Shown in pieces: positions 16,640 through 24,969 of a stretch of DNA of 64,000 nucleotides. The translations under genes were made by a program, and so were the position numbers. The stretch is from positions 1 through 64,000 of the forward strand of contig JANYLQ010000027.1 of assembly GCA_025363755.1 (NCBI GenBank), given 5' to 3'. The notes below the pieces were generated by a model. That model was given only the letters and a program-made list of their open reading frames with translations, had not been told where the DNA came from and made no database searches. This stretch comes from Hyphomicrobiales bacterium (GTDB lineage Bacteria; Pseudomonadota; Alphaproteobacteria; Rhizobiales; Aestuariivirgaceae). The stretch's first letter is position 1; each line of letters begins with the position of its first letter.

Positions 16640-17364
16640 TAGCGATTTCCAATTTCTATAAGCCGGGCTTGGCGCAATTTGCGTGCGGCAATTTCACTGC
16701 GCATGGATACTAGATGCAGCGCCAAAAATAACATTGTATAAGCAACGGCCATTGTCAGCAAAGCCCAGAGCATGGACTTATCAATTGAGGGGCCGCCCAT
16801 TTTTATCACACTGGCTGGTTGATGCAACGTGTTCCACCAATTCACCGAGAATTTGACGACGAACACATTGACCACTCCGACGAGCGCCACGATGCGGGCG
16901 ATCGCCGCGGCACGCGTTGGTTCATCAATGCTGCTCCATACAGCCATGTAGCCCAGATAGAATAGCAACAGGATAAACATGGACGTCAATCTGGCATCAC
17001 CCCATGCCCACCAAGTTCCCCACATGGGCTTTCCCCAAAAGGATCCAGTTACGAGTGCGAGAAAACAGAACACAGCACCAAGTGGGGCCGCAGTTTTTGC
17101 TGCTGCATCAGCCAATGGGTGACGATAGATAAATGCAACGGCGCTGAAAAAGCCCATCAGACAATAAATAAAGAGCCCAAGCCAAGCTGCTGGCACATGC
17201 ACATACATAATGCGCACGGTCTCACCCTGTTGATAATCTGGTGGTGTGGTGACAAGCGCGCCATAGAGGCCGATGGCAAATAGAATTGCGGTGATGGACC
17301 AAATATAGGGCAGCGCTGCATTGGCGATTTTTAGAAATCTTGCGGGGTTTGCGAATTGTTGCAT
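16639..17364 (-). CDS. ccmC: Haem exporter protein CcmC
   Basis: CcmC delivers haem to the chaperone CcmE in the periplasm. The 241-residue protein has six membrane helices and the diagnostic tryptophan-rich haem-handling motif (WGTWWAWGDARLTS) plus the flanking His in MYVHVPAAW, the external haem ligand candidate, with a second near LHQPASV. Length is typical. It lies 8 bp after ccmB and shares a base with ccmD. Confidence 0.96.
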   Translation of the reverse strand: MQQFANPARFLKIANAALPYIWSITAILFAIGLYGALVTTPPDYQQGETVRIMYVHVPAAWLGLFIYCLMGFFSAVAFIYRHPLADAAAKTAAPLGAVFCFLALVTGSFWGKPMWGTWWAWGDARLTSMFILLLFYLGYMAVWSSIDEPTRAAAIARIVALVGVVNVFVVKFSVNWWNTLHQPASVIKMGGPSIDKSMLWALLTMAVAYTMLFLALHLVSMRSEIAARKLRQARLIEIGNR

Positions 17365-17372
17365 GATCTATT

Positions 17373-18041
17373 TTATCTCAAATAGGCTTTGAGTGCTGCG
17401 GCACAGGCCCAAGGGCTGATGATAAGACTCATTAAGGTGATGGCACATAGCACGATTAATGCAGGGGTTGAACTGGAAGGGCCCAAACTGGCTGTACTTG
17501 CTGCCACGCCAAAAATTAAAACTGGCACATAAAGCGGTAATACAAGTAACGACACCAACAATCCTCCGCGGCGCAGGCCAGCCGTAACTGCACCGCCGAT
17601 TGCGGCCAGCAATGAAAGCGCTAACGAACCAGTTATCATAGATACGATTAAGATAGGCAATTGGCTTATATCAAGCGACATTAATAGTCCCAATGGTGGC
17701 GTGATAATGGCCAAGGGCAAGCTGACCGTTATCCAATGCGCGATTGTTTTGGCTAGCGTTACGATCTCAAAAGGTAATTTGCCCATGGCCATGATATCAA
17801 GCGAGCCGTCTTCAAAGTCTTGTTGGAACATGCGGTCGGCCGTCAGCAAAACAGATAATAAGAGTGCCAGCCACATCATGCCGGGGGCAAGTTTTGATAA
17901 GAGAATTTGATCGGGGCCAGTAGCCAAAGGAATGAGAACCATCACCGATAGAATAAATCCGAATGCTGTACCCAAGCCCCCGCCTTGTTTGCGGGCCAGT
18001 ACAATGTCGCGCGTGATGAGGGCCAAAGCCTGTTGCAACAT
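17373..18041 (-). CDS. ccmB: Haem exporter protein CcmB
   Basis: CcmB is the membrane subunit of the CcmAB ABC transporter, whose ATP hydrolysis drives release of holo-CcmE. The 222 residues form six predicted helices. Family signatures include the start LALITRDIVLARKQGG, the cytoplasmic loop RMFQQDFEDGSLD that contacts CcmA, and the PLYVPVLIFG segment. Its start overlaps the ccmA stop by one base. Confidence 0.96.
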   Translation of the reverse strand: MLQQALALITRDIVLARKQGGGLGTAFGFILSVMVLIPLATGPDQILLSKLAPGMMWLALLLSVLLTADRMFQQDFEDGSLDIMAMGKLPFEIVTLAKTIAHWITVSLPLAIITPPLGLLMSLDISQLPILIVSMITGSLALSLLAAIGGAVTAGLRRGGLLVSLLVLPLYVPVLIFGVAASTASLGPSSSTPALIVLCAITLMSLIISPWACAAALKAYLR

Positions 18042-18664
18042 TATGCGGCTTTTCCCAATTGAATATTTACCGCCGATTTCAGGCCAAGTTCGGCATGGGT
18101 TGCAGCAATCACCATGCCACCATTTTTCAAGTGATCACGAATGTGGTTTTGCAAGATGACAAGCGACGCCGCATCAAGGCCCACAGTTGGCTCGTCCAGC
18201 AGCCATACAGGGCGATGGGCCACAGCAAGGCGTGTCAGGGCCAGCCTGCGCTTTTGGCCTGCTGACAAGAGCAACGCTTGATCATCAGCAAGAGCCTCTA
18301 GGTTGAATGCTGACAACGACTTTAGATTTTCACCGCCACCTAAAAACTTCTGCCAGAAAACCAGATTTTCTCGAACAGTCAAAGCAGGCTTGTTGGCTTC
18401 GGAGTGACCGATGTAATGGGATTGTTCGGCTAAAGTTGTATCTGCCTCGCCGCCTTCCAAATTCAAGCGACCGCTTATTGAAGTGTTTAGTCCAGCCAGC
18501 AAGCGCAGCAGGGAGGATTTTCCAGCGCCATTAGGACCGCGCAATGCAGCGAGTTCACCCGCTGCCAACTCAAAACTCAAGTCTTTGAATACCAGTCTGC
18601 CGCCGCGTTCACAGCTCAAATTTTCGGCTTTGAGCCGCAAAGACGTGGGCAGACTGGAGGGCAT
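18041..18664 (-). CDS. ccmA: Cytochrome c biogenesis ATP-binding protein CcmA
   Basis: CcmA is the ATPase of the CcmABCD complex. The 207 residues have Walker A GPNGAGKSSLLRLLAG, an LSAGQKRRLALTRL signature (SAGQ in place of SGGQ, usual for CcmA), and Walker B VWLLDEPTVGLD. The gene starts 3 bp after the phbB stop, so ccmABCDG may be read through from phbAB. CcmE, F and H, needed for a full System I, are not in the window. Confidence 0.95.
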   Translation of the reverse strand: MPSSLPTSLRLKAENLSCERGGRLVFKDLSFELAAGELAALRGPNGAGKSSLLRLLAGLNTSISGRLNLEGGEADTTLAEQSHYIGHSEANKPALTVRENLVFWQKFLGGGENLKSLSAFNLEALADDQALLLSAGQKRRLALTRLAVAHRPVWLLDEPTVGLDAASLVILQNHIRDHLKNGGMVIAATHAELGLKSAVNIQLGKAA

Positions 18665-18667
18665 TGA

Positions 18668-19393
18668 TTAGACCATATATTGCCCGCCATTGGCGGTGAT
18701 GGTCGAGCCAGTGATGAAACTTGCTTCATCAGCGGCCAAGAAAGCCACGCAGCGCGCGATCTCAGACACCTCACCTAAGCGACCCACTGGGATCAACGGC
18801 AGGATGCGCTTTTCGCGAACTTCTTGCGGCACGGCCATGACCATTTCGGTAGCGATATAGCCAGGGCAGATAGCGTTGACAGTAATGCCCTTGGCAGCAC
18901 CTTCTTGAGCGAGAGACTTTACAAATCCGATGTCACCAGCCTTAGCAGCTGAATAATTGGCCTGACCCATCTGGCCTTTCTGGCCGTTGATCGACGAGAT
19001 GCAGATGACGCGACCAAAGTTACGGTCGCGCATGCCACCCCAAATAGGTTGGGTCATATTGAACAACGAATTCAGATTGGTGTTCATCACCTCTTGCCAT
19101 TGTTGCAGAGTCATCTTGTGAAACATGGCATCGCGGGTGATGCCAGCGTTATTGACGAGAATATCAACTGGCCCAATGTCAGTTTCAATCTGCTTCAACG
19201 TTGAAACGCAGACATCATAATTCGAAACATCGCATTTATAGACTGCCATGCCAGTTTCTTGCTTGAAGGCAACAGCCGCTGAGTCATTGCCCGCATAGAT
19301 CGCAGCAACTTTGCAGCCATTTGCTTTGAGTGTTTTAGAAATTTCTGCACCAATGCCTCTGGTGCCTCCGGTTACTACAGCTACTCTCGACAT
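18668..19393 (-). CDS. phbB: Acetoacetyl-CoA reductase PhbB (PhaB)
   Basis: PhbB reduces acetoacetyl-CoA to (R)-3-hydroxybutyryl-CoA with NADPH, the second step of polyhydroxybutyrate synthesis. The 241-residue SDR shows the cofactor loop VTGGTRGIGAEIS, NNAGITRD, the catalytic Ser in ISSINGQKGQ and the YSAAKAG Tyr-Lys pair. PHB-specific sequence such as RDAMFHKM and the ending FITGSTITANGGQYM support reductase over generic SDR. It follows phbA by 21 bp. Confidence 0.96.
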   Translation of the reverse strand: MSRVAVVTGGTRGIGAEISKTLKANGCKVAAIYAGNDSAAVAFKQETGMAVYKCDVSNYDVCVSTLKQIETDIGPVDILVNNAGITRDAMFHKMTLQQWQEVMNTNLNSLFNMTQPIWGGMRDRNFGRVICISSINGQKGQMGQANYSAAKAGDIGFVKSLAQEGAAKGITVNAICPGYIATEMVMAVPQEVREKRILPLIPVGRLGEVSEIARCVAFLAADEASFITGSTITANGGQYMV

Positions 19394-19414
19394 TTCACTC
19401 TCCCCTTTGGTTTC

Positions 19415-20599
19415 TTATCTTTCTAAGCACATTGCAACACCCATGCCGCCGCCGATGCAAAGTGTTGCCAAGCCTTTTTTCGCGTTTCTGCGACCCATTT
19501 CAAAAAGCAATGTGTTGAGAACGCGTGCACCTGATGCTCCGACGGGATGGCCAATGGCAATGGCGCCACCATTCACGTTGACCTTTGCTGTATCCCAGCC
19601 CATGTCTTTGTTGACGGCGCAGGCCTGTGCTGCGAAGGCTTCGTTAGCCTCGATTAAGTCTAGATCTGCTGCTTTCCAACCTGCTTTGGCCAAAGCGGCA
19701 CGAGATGCGGGGATTGGGCCGGAACCCATGATCGCTGGATCAACACCTACGCTGGCCCATGAAGCGATGCGAGCGAGCGGCGTCAAACCGCGTTTTGATG
19801 CTTCGGCTGCGCTCATGAGAATAACAACTGCGGCTCCATCATTGATGCCAGATGCGTTTGCAGCGGTCACAGTGCCATCTTTCATGAAGGCGGACTTCAA
19901 TTTTGCGATTGCTTCGAGGGTTACCCCCTTCTTGATATACTCATCGTCAGAAACGATCACATCGCCCTTACGAGATGTGATGGTGACAGGAGCGATCTCA
20001 TCTTTGAATTTGCCTGCGGCTTGTGCAGCTTCAGCTTTGTTTTGTGATGCAACGGCAAATACATCTTGCATGTCACGGGTGATTTGCCATTGGGCCGCGA
20101 CGTTTTCAGCTGTGTTGCCCATATGATAGCCATTAAACGCATCCCATAATCCGTCTCGGATCATGGTGTCGACCATTTGATAGTCACCCATTTTAACGCC
20201 ATCGCGCAAATGTTGGGCATGAGGTGCCTTGCTCATCGATTCCTGCCCGCCAGCGGCCACAATCTTGGCATCACCCGATGCGATCTGTTGCATGCCCAAT
20301 GCCACAGCTCGCAAACCTGAACCGCAGAGCTGATTCATACCCCAAGCTGGCGACGTGACAGGAATGCCGGCATGAACTGCAGCTTGGCGGGCGGGGTTTT
20401 GGCCCTGAGCAGCTGTCAAGATTTGACCCAAAATAACTTCATCGATTTCTCCAGCTTCCACTTTTGCCCGGGCAATCGCTGCTTTCAGTGCAATCGTTCC
20501 CAATTGAGCTCCGGTTAAACTTGAAAGTGCGCCATTGAACGAACCGACAGGGGTTCGTGCGGCTGAAACGATTACGATATCATTGGTGGAAGTGGCCAT
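19415..20599 (-). CDS. phbA: Acetyl-CoA acetyltransferase PhbA (beta-ketothiolase)
   Basis: PhbA condenses two acetyl-CoA to acetoacetyl-CoA, the first step of PHB synthesis. The 394 residues match the biosynthetic thiolase family: nucleophilic Cys in NQLCGSGLRAVALG, the His in GGAIAIGHPVGASGARV, and the second catalytic Cys in CIGGGMGVAM. AGGAG precedes the ATG by 7 nt. It is divergent from phaR across a 185-bp region that holds a candidate PhaR operator. Confidence 0.97.
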   Translation of the reverse strand: MATSTNDIVIVSAARTPVGSFNGALSSLTGAQLGTIALKAAIARAKVEAGEIDEVILGQILTAAQGQNPARQAAVHAGIPVTSPAWGMNQLCGSGLRAVALGMQQIASGDAKIVAAGGQESMSKAPHAQHLRDGVKMGDYQMVDTMIRDGLWDAFNGYHMGNTAENVAAQWQITRDMQDVFAVASQNKAEAAQAAGKFKDEIAPVTITSRKGDVIVSDDEYIKKGVTLEAIAKLKSAFMKDGTVTAANASGINDGAAVVILMSAAEASKRGLTPLARIASWASVGVDPAIMGSGPIPASRAALAKAGWKAADLDLIEANEAFAAQACAVNKDMGWDTAKVNVNGGAIAIGHPVGASGARVLNTLLFEMGRRNAKKGLATLCIGGGMGVAMCLER

Positions 20600-20694
20600 T
20601 TACATGCTCCTGAATGGAAAATTCTGATTGTGTGAAAAGGACAATAGCATCCCTTGGATCATTTCACAGCGCTGAATTGCGTGCGACTGCGAGA

Positions 20695-20722
20695 TTTTTT
20701 GCACTTGCAATTGTGCGGTGCA
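20695..20722. promoter_or_regulatory. Candidate PhaR operator between phbA and phaR
   Basis: A TGC-rich inverted repeat, TGCAC..TTGCAA..GTGC followed by GGTGCA, lies in the divergent phbA-phaR region. PhaR proteins of alphaproteobacteria bind TGC-rich imperfect palindromes in PHB gene promoters. The match is by pattern only; the bases on either side include T-tracts. Confidence 0.4.
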
Positions 20723-20784
20723 CGGAGCAAGTTTTACTCTCGTTGGGCATCGGGAGAGTGCCTGCGAAGTGAGGGAGAGTTATT

Positions 20785-21405
20785 TTGGGTGAAGATCAAG
20801 GGCAGGCTAAATCTGCAACCGTTATAAAGAAATATGCAAATCGTCGCTTATATAATACGGCCACCAGTACTTATGTAACGCTCGATGATTTGGCTTTAAT
20901 GGTCAAAAGCGGTTCAGATTTCCTAGTCTATGATGCAAAGAGTGGAGAAGACATTACGCGCTCAGTTTTGACGCAGATCATTTTTGAAGAAGAAAACAAG
21001 GGTGGTGCACAGACCATGCTCCCGGTTAACTTCTTGCGACAGCTCATCAAAGCTTATGGCGATTCCATGCAGGGTTTGGTTCCGGGCTATCTTGAATTTT
21101 CACTTGATAATCTTATGAAAGATCAAGAAAAATACCGCAAGCAGATGATGGATGCTGCAGGTGTTGGCGAAGCATTCAAAGGTATGGAAGATCAAGCTAA
21201 AAAAAATATGGCGCTGTTTAATGATGCCATGAAAATGTTTAATCCATTTGCAGCCATGATGAATGGTGGCACTCCAAACACAGCGGGATCACCCCAAGAA
21301 GCCAGTAAACCTGCTTCTACGACATCAGCCAGCAGGGATGATCTCGATGCTCTGAAAAATCAACTCGCGGCGATGCAGCAGAAACTCGATAATATTACGC
21401 GATAA
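20785..21405 (+). CDS. phaR: Polyhydroxyalkanoate synthesis repressor PhaR
   Basis: PhaR represses phasin and PHB genes and is released by binding PHB granules. The N-terminal DNA-binding domain (PF07879) is clear: IKKYANRRLYNTATSTYVTL and ITRSVLTQIIFEEE. The second part (PHB_acc) binds polymer, and the C-terminus is Ala/Gln-rich with a coiled-coil-like end. 206 residues. The start is TTG, 5-6 nt after the strong GAGGGAGAG ribosome-binding site; the next ATG would destroy the domain. Divergent from phbA, which it probably controls. Confidence 0.95.
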   Translation: MGEDQGQAKSATVIKKYANRRLYNTATSTYVTLDDLALMVKSGSDFLVYDAKSGEDITRSVLTQIIFEEENKGGAQTMLPVNFLRQLIKAYGDSMQGLVPGYLEFSLDNLMKDQEKYRKQMMDAAGVGEAFKGMEDQAKKNMALFNDAMKMFNPFAAMMNGGTPNTAGSPQEASKPASTTSASRDDLDALKNQLAAMQQKLDNITR

Positions 21406-21419
21406 AATAATGCAACAAA

Positions 21420-23537
21420 TCAGGCCGCGTTTTGACCTTCGATTTTGCCTTGATTGGGGAAATAGTTCCTGAGTTCGGTCAGTGTTTGTCTTAGGGTCAA
21501 AATGCTGTCGTCAATTTCTGAAAACTGGAGTTCGGCAATATCCTTTTGAGGAGCTTCAACTCGCATTTCTAATTCCGGATCTTGTTCTTCTGGCCCCAGA
21601 GTTTCAGTTGAAATGTCCGCAGTAAGGTCTTTGACCTCAAATTGCTCATTGAACTCGGTTTGGTCGTGTAGATTCAAGGTTATTGGATTATCGTCGATAG
21701 TCAGGGCCGCTTCTCGAAGTACTGAGACGATTTCTGGCGTTACTTTGGGACGGGTTTCAGAATTAAGCGAAAAGACCGAGGATTGGTTAGCAGTCCAAGG
21801 CAATGTCATACTTGCCTCCCCAATCAAATTGCCTTGAAGATAGTCGACACCCCAACTCCGTAATGCTTCAGCGTCTTCTTCATGTTGAACCCATTCGGCG
21901 ACAGTTTTGATTTTGAATTTGCCAGCAAGATCAATAAGGCTGCGCACGATATATTCATTTTCGTGATTGTTACGCAGGTCTTGGCAGAAACTTCCGTCCA
22001 GCTTGATCATGTTTACGGGCAAATCCCGTAGATTGCGGAATGATGTAAAGCCAGCCCCAAAATCATCAATTGCAACACTGCTTCCGAGCTTGCGGAGGCT
22101 CTCAACAAATTGCCTTGTCGATCGCACATTACTTAAAGCTACGGTCTCGGTCACTTCAACTGTCAGTCTCTCAGCAACATCCGCGTTTGCGGTCAGAATT
22201 TCGAGCAACTGAGAGTGCCATCTCGGATCCATTGCGGTGGTTCCGGAAACATTCATCGAAAGCCTTGAATCAGGGTAAGTGTTCAAAGTCTTCATTATCA
22301 TTTGCATTACAGTGCGATCTATTAAACGAACCAGCCCCAGATTTTCCGCTATGGGAACCAAATGCGACGCTGCAATCAGTTCGCCGGTGGTGTTATCTGC
22401 CATGCGCAATAGGGCTTCGTGCAACGCAACTTCACCTGATGCTGCGATGACAATCGGTTGAAAGGCAAGTTTAAATCGCTCTTCCTTAAGGCACTGAACT
22501 ATTTCAGTTGCACACCTTGCATTGAGGGCGCGTTCATTGCTGCGCTTATCAGATGGCTTGAAAACAATATAACCGTCTGAAGGTTGGCGCGTTGCTTCAT
22601 TGAGAGCTTCTTCAGCTCTTGTTGTTGCCGTGCCGGCCTCGGAAGCATGATCCGGCAGGCAAACTGCGCCAATGGAAAGCATAGCCCATACTGGCCCGTG
22701 TTTTGTTTCAATGACACTGTCGCGAACGATTGACATAAATCTTTCTAACGCGATGCGGAGTTCCGCTTGATCGCATTCATTTAGAATAATTCCAAATTTT
22801 CCGCCTGAAAATCGTGCGATGCCATCTCCGGCGCGCATAACTTGACGCAGTCTGCGGCCGAGGGCAACGATCACTTCATCGGCTACATCAAAGCCATAAG
22901 CTTCATTCATGACAGACAAATTTTTAACAGAAGCAATCGCGAAGGCGCAATTACGTTTGTCTTTCATTGCCACAGAAATCGCTTCGCCCAGCGCCTCGGA
23001 CATGCGACCACGGTTCATCATGCCAGTTAGGGGATCGCAATTTCCGAGAAAATTGAGATGTTGATCGCGGCGGTGACGTTCATCTATGGGGCGGATTGTA
23101 CCATAGGCTTCAGCTGGGTTGCCATCAGAACCTGCAAACCATCTTCCTTGATCTTCGACCCAAACTGATTTTTCGCTGCCACGGCCCTCACTTCGGAACA
23201 TATACTCAATGTGATAGGGAACGCCCGCGCCGTCGTCGCGAGACTTTGAGTTCATCACTGTTTCATAGCGCGTGGTAAAGTTGTCTGCGTCCAAAAGGTT
23301 TGCAAAAAGTTTGCCTGTTCTCACATCTGAAACAGGACAGCCCAGTATTTCTGGTGCATTTTCACTCCAACTAATTTCGTCGGAGACGATCGTCCATTTA
23401 TAGGCTGCTTCACTGGCAGACTTGATGGCTCGCTGGATATCCTCTGCTGTTGGCTGCTTTGCAGTTTCAGCAACAGGATTTTGATCTGCCTGCGCCAATT
23501 GTTCAAATGAAAAAAGCTCGCCTAAAGCTACTGTCAA
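21420..23537 (-). CDS. PAS-GGDEF-EAL protein, probable c-di-GMP phosphodiesterase
   Basis: About 705 residues: a PAS-like domain near the N-terminus (KWTIVSDEISWSENAPEILG), a GGDEF domain (about 165-335) and an EAL domain (about 345-590), then an acidic tail. The GGDEF signature is degenerate (SGGKF), so cyclase activity is unlikely. The EAL domain keeps the HEALLRM motif, DDFGAGFTSF and the KLDGSF lysine, though the usual EGVE is EWVQ. It probably degrades c-di-GMP or senses it. I start at TTG 23537, with AGGAGG 6 nt upstream; the longer frame from ATG 23585 lacks a ribosome-binding site. No transmembrane helices, so cytosolic. Confidence 0.88.
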   Translation of the reverse strand: MTVALGELFSFEQLAQADQNPVAETAKQPTAEDIQRAIKSASEAAYKWTIVSDEISWSENAPEILGCPVSDVRTGKLFANLLDADNFTTRYETVMNSKSRDDGAGVPYHIEYMFRSEGRGSEKSVWVEDQGRWFAGSDGNPAEAYGTIRPIDERHRRDQHLNFLGNCDPLTGMMNRGRMSEALGEAISVAMKDKRNCAFAIASVKNLSVMNEAYGFDVADEVIVALGRRLRQVMRAGDGIARFSGGKFGIILNECDQAELRIALERFMSIVRDSVIETKHGPVWAMLSIGAVCLPDHASEAGTATTRAEEALNEATRQPSDGYIVFKPSDKRSNERALNARCATEIVQCLKEERFKLAFQPIVIAASGEVALHEALLRMADNTTGELIAASHLVPIAENLGLVRLIDRTVMQMIMKTLNTYPDSRLSMNVSGTTAMDPRWHSQLLEILTANADVAERLTVEVTETVALSNVRSTRQFVESLRKLGSSVAIDDFGAGFTSFRNLRDLPVNMIKLDGSFCQDLRNNHENEYIVRSLIDLAGKFKIKTVAEWVQHEEDAEALRSWGVDYLQGNLIGEASMTLPWTANQSSVFSLNSETRPKVTPEIVSVLREAALTIDDNPITLNLHDQTEFNEQFEVKDLTADISTETLGPEEQDPELEMRVEAPQKDIAELQFSEIDDSILTLRQTLTELRNYFPNQGKIEGQNAA

Positions 23538-23585
23538 GAAATGCCTCCTCAAGGTGAGCGGAGGAAGGCCTGTGAGCCTCACCAT

Positions 23586-23930
23586 TTAATACGCCGCACG
23601 TCAGTGTCGAGCTTAGAGCTGAATGGTAAATAATCGCGCAAGGATCGTGGTTAACGAATATTGAGCAACGGTAGTCTCTGGATGTTGTCTGGAATTTGTC
23701 AAGTTGCGTAAAACACTTGCAGTTAGGCCGCTTTGACTTCCGAAATGAAGCGGAAAATGCCCCTTTATGTGGCAACATGATGGCTGAATAATCAGTGTTA
23801 AGATTGTGTAAACGATTGAAACTCAATTGGTATTAGGAGCCATGCAAAATTTGCAATGGTAATTTTGCTGCAATGCACTATGTATGCTGCGTAAGCGAAG
23901 AAGATGATTAAATAGAAAGGAACATATATC
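23586..23930. other. Gene-free region between the EAL gene and the DUF1127 pair
   Basis: About 345 bp without a credible frame. It holds the upstream regions of two divergent units. The clearest element is the perfect palindrome TGCAAA-A-TTTGCA at 23843-23855, flanked by CCA/TGG, which could be an operator. I could not assign promoter boxes with confidence. Confidence 0.5.
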
Positions 23931-24083
23931 ATGTTTGAAGTTCTTAAGACACGTATCAACACTTGGAAGCGTTACAGCCGTACTGTTTCCGAATTGCAAT
24001 CACTGTCAAACCGCGAATTAGCCGATCTTGGTATCATGCGTGGTGACATTGCCCGTGTTGCGAAAGACGCTGTGCGTTCATAA
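23931..24083 (+). CDS. DUF1127 small protein (first of two)
   Basis: A 50-residue basic protein of the DUF1127 family (PF06568). The family core is visible: TVSELQSLSNRELADLGIMRGDI, with an Arg/Lys-rich N-terminal part. AAAGGAAC lies 9 nt before the ATG. DUF1127 proteins of alphaproteobacteria are tiny, Arg-rich, and some bind RNA or influence phosphate and carbon-storage physiology and growth; the role here is unknown. Its stop shares a base with the start of the next DUF1127 gene (TAATG). Confidence 0.85.
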   Translation: MFEVLKTRINTWKRYSRTVSELQSLSNRELADLGIMRGDIARVAKDAVRS

Positions 24084-24226
24084 TGACAATTATCGGTTAT
24101 TTTGAGCGCAGAGGACAAATCAAGGCACAGCGTCAATCGCTCGCGCAGTTGAAACGTTTAAGTGCCGCTGATTTGGCCGATATGGGGATCAAGCGTTATC
24201 AGCTTGATCAGATTTTGCAGGGCTAA
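24083..24226 (+). CDS. DUF1127 small protein (second of two)
   Basis: A 47-residue relative of the preceding protein. The core SLAQLKRLSAADLADMGIKRYQ matches the DUF1127 pattern of LxxLsdreLaDiGi-R, but it has a different N-terminus (MTIIGYFERRGQIKAQR). It overlaps the first gene by one base, so the two are cotranslated. An intrinsic terminator follows 24 bp later, closing a two-gene operon. Confidence 0.8.
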   Translation: MTIIGYFERRGQIKAQRQSLAQLKRLSAADLADMGIKRYQLDQILQG

Positions 24227-24249
24227 ACCCCTGTAACAACAGAAGTTGG

Positions 24250-24279
24250 GCCTGGACGGTACTATGTCCGGGCTTTTTT
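24250..24279 (+). terminator. Intrinsic terminator after the DUF1127 pair
   Basis: GCCTGGAC (24250-24257) pairs with GTCCGGGC (24266-24273) with one G-T pair, then TTTTTT. It isolates the DUF1127 unit from the ATP synthase operon. Confidence 0.85.
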
Positions 24280-24409
24280 ATTGCTCAAAATTCATATTGC
24301 GGCAATCCGCCCCAACTGGCTGGTTGCGAGTCTCATTACACTGTGATAGCGAACGCCCGTGATCAATGTTTGGCCACAAGCCGAACACTCTCAACTTGAA
24401 GGTATTTCA

Positions 24410-24967
24410 GTGGCGGCAAATCAAATCATTTCGGGCGTTGCGGGGCGATATGCGAATGCGCTGTTTGACCTTGCATCGGAAGAAAAAGCAGTGCCTGCAA
24501 CAGCCATGGGGCTGGAAGCGTTTCAAAAACTCATTGATAATTCAGAAGATCTGCAGCGATTGATGAATTCGCCCGTGTTTAAGGCCGAAGATCAGATGAG
24601 CGCCGTGTCTGCTCTTGCTGATAAGTCAGGTGTAGGCGGACTTGCTCTCAATTTTATCAAGCTGATGAGCGCCAAGCGCCGGCTGGCTGCTTTGCCTGAT
24701 GCGATTCGCGGGTTTCAGGCATTGGTGGCTGATGCTAAAGGCGAGACCGTAGCCGAAGTGACATCTGCTGAAAAATTATCTCCTGCGCAAATAACAGATT
24801 TAAAAGCTGCACTCAAAGCCAAGCTCGGCAAAGACGTTTTGCTCACGACAACTGTCGATTCCTCAATTCTCGGCGGCCTGATCGTAAAAGTGGGCACCAC
24901 TATGATTGATAACTCACTCAAAACAAAACTCTCCAATCTCAAGACTGCTATGAAGGGAACCGGCTGA
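24410..24967 (+). CDS. atpH: F0F1 ATP synthase subunit delta
   Basis: Delta is part of the peripheral stalk and joins F1 to the b subunits. From the GTG at 24410 the product has 185 residues (family about 180), beginning [22 protein letters not shown], the usual start. GAAGG sits 8 nt before the GTG. The frame is open 51 bp upstream, but that part is not conserved. The C-terminal [19 protein letters not shown] is diagnostic. First gene of atpHAGDC; 2 bp separate it from atpA. Confidence 0.95.
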   Translation: MAANQIISGVAGRYANALFDLASEEKAVPATAMGLEAFQKLIDNSEDLQRLMNSPVFKAEDQMSAVSALADKSGVGGLALNFIKLMSAKRRLAALPDAIRGFQALVADAKGETVAEVTSAEKLSPAQITDLKAALKAKLGKDVLLTTTVDSSILGGLIVKVGTTMIDNSLKTKLSNLKTAMKGTG

Positions 24968-24969
24968 TT

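Noticed and set aside
19311-20126. 271-residue plus-strand frame antisense to phbA
   Set aside because: phbA on the other strand has all thiolase catalytic motifs; the antisense product has no recognisable features.
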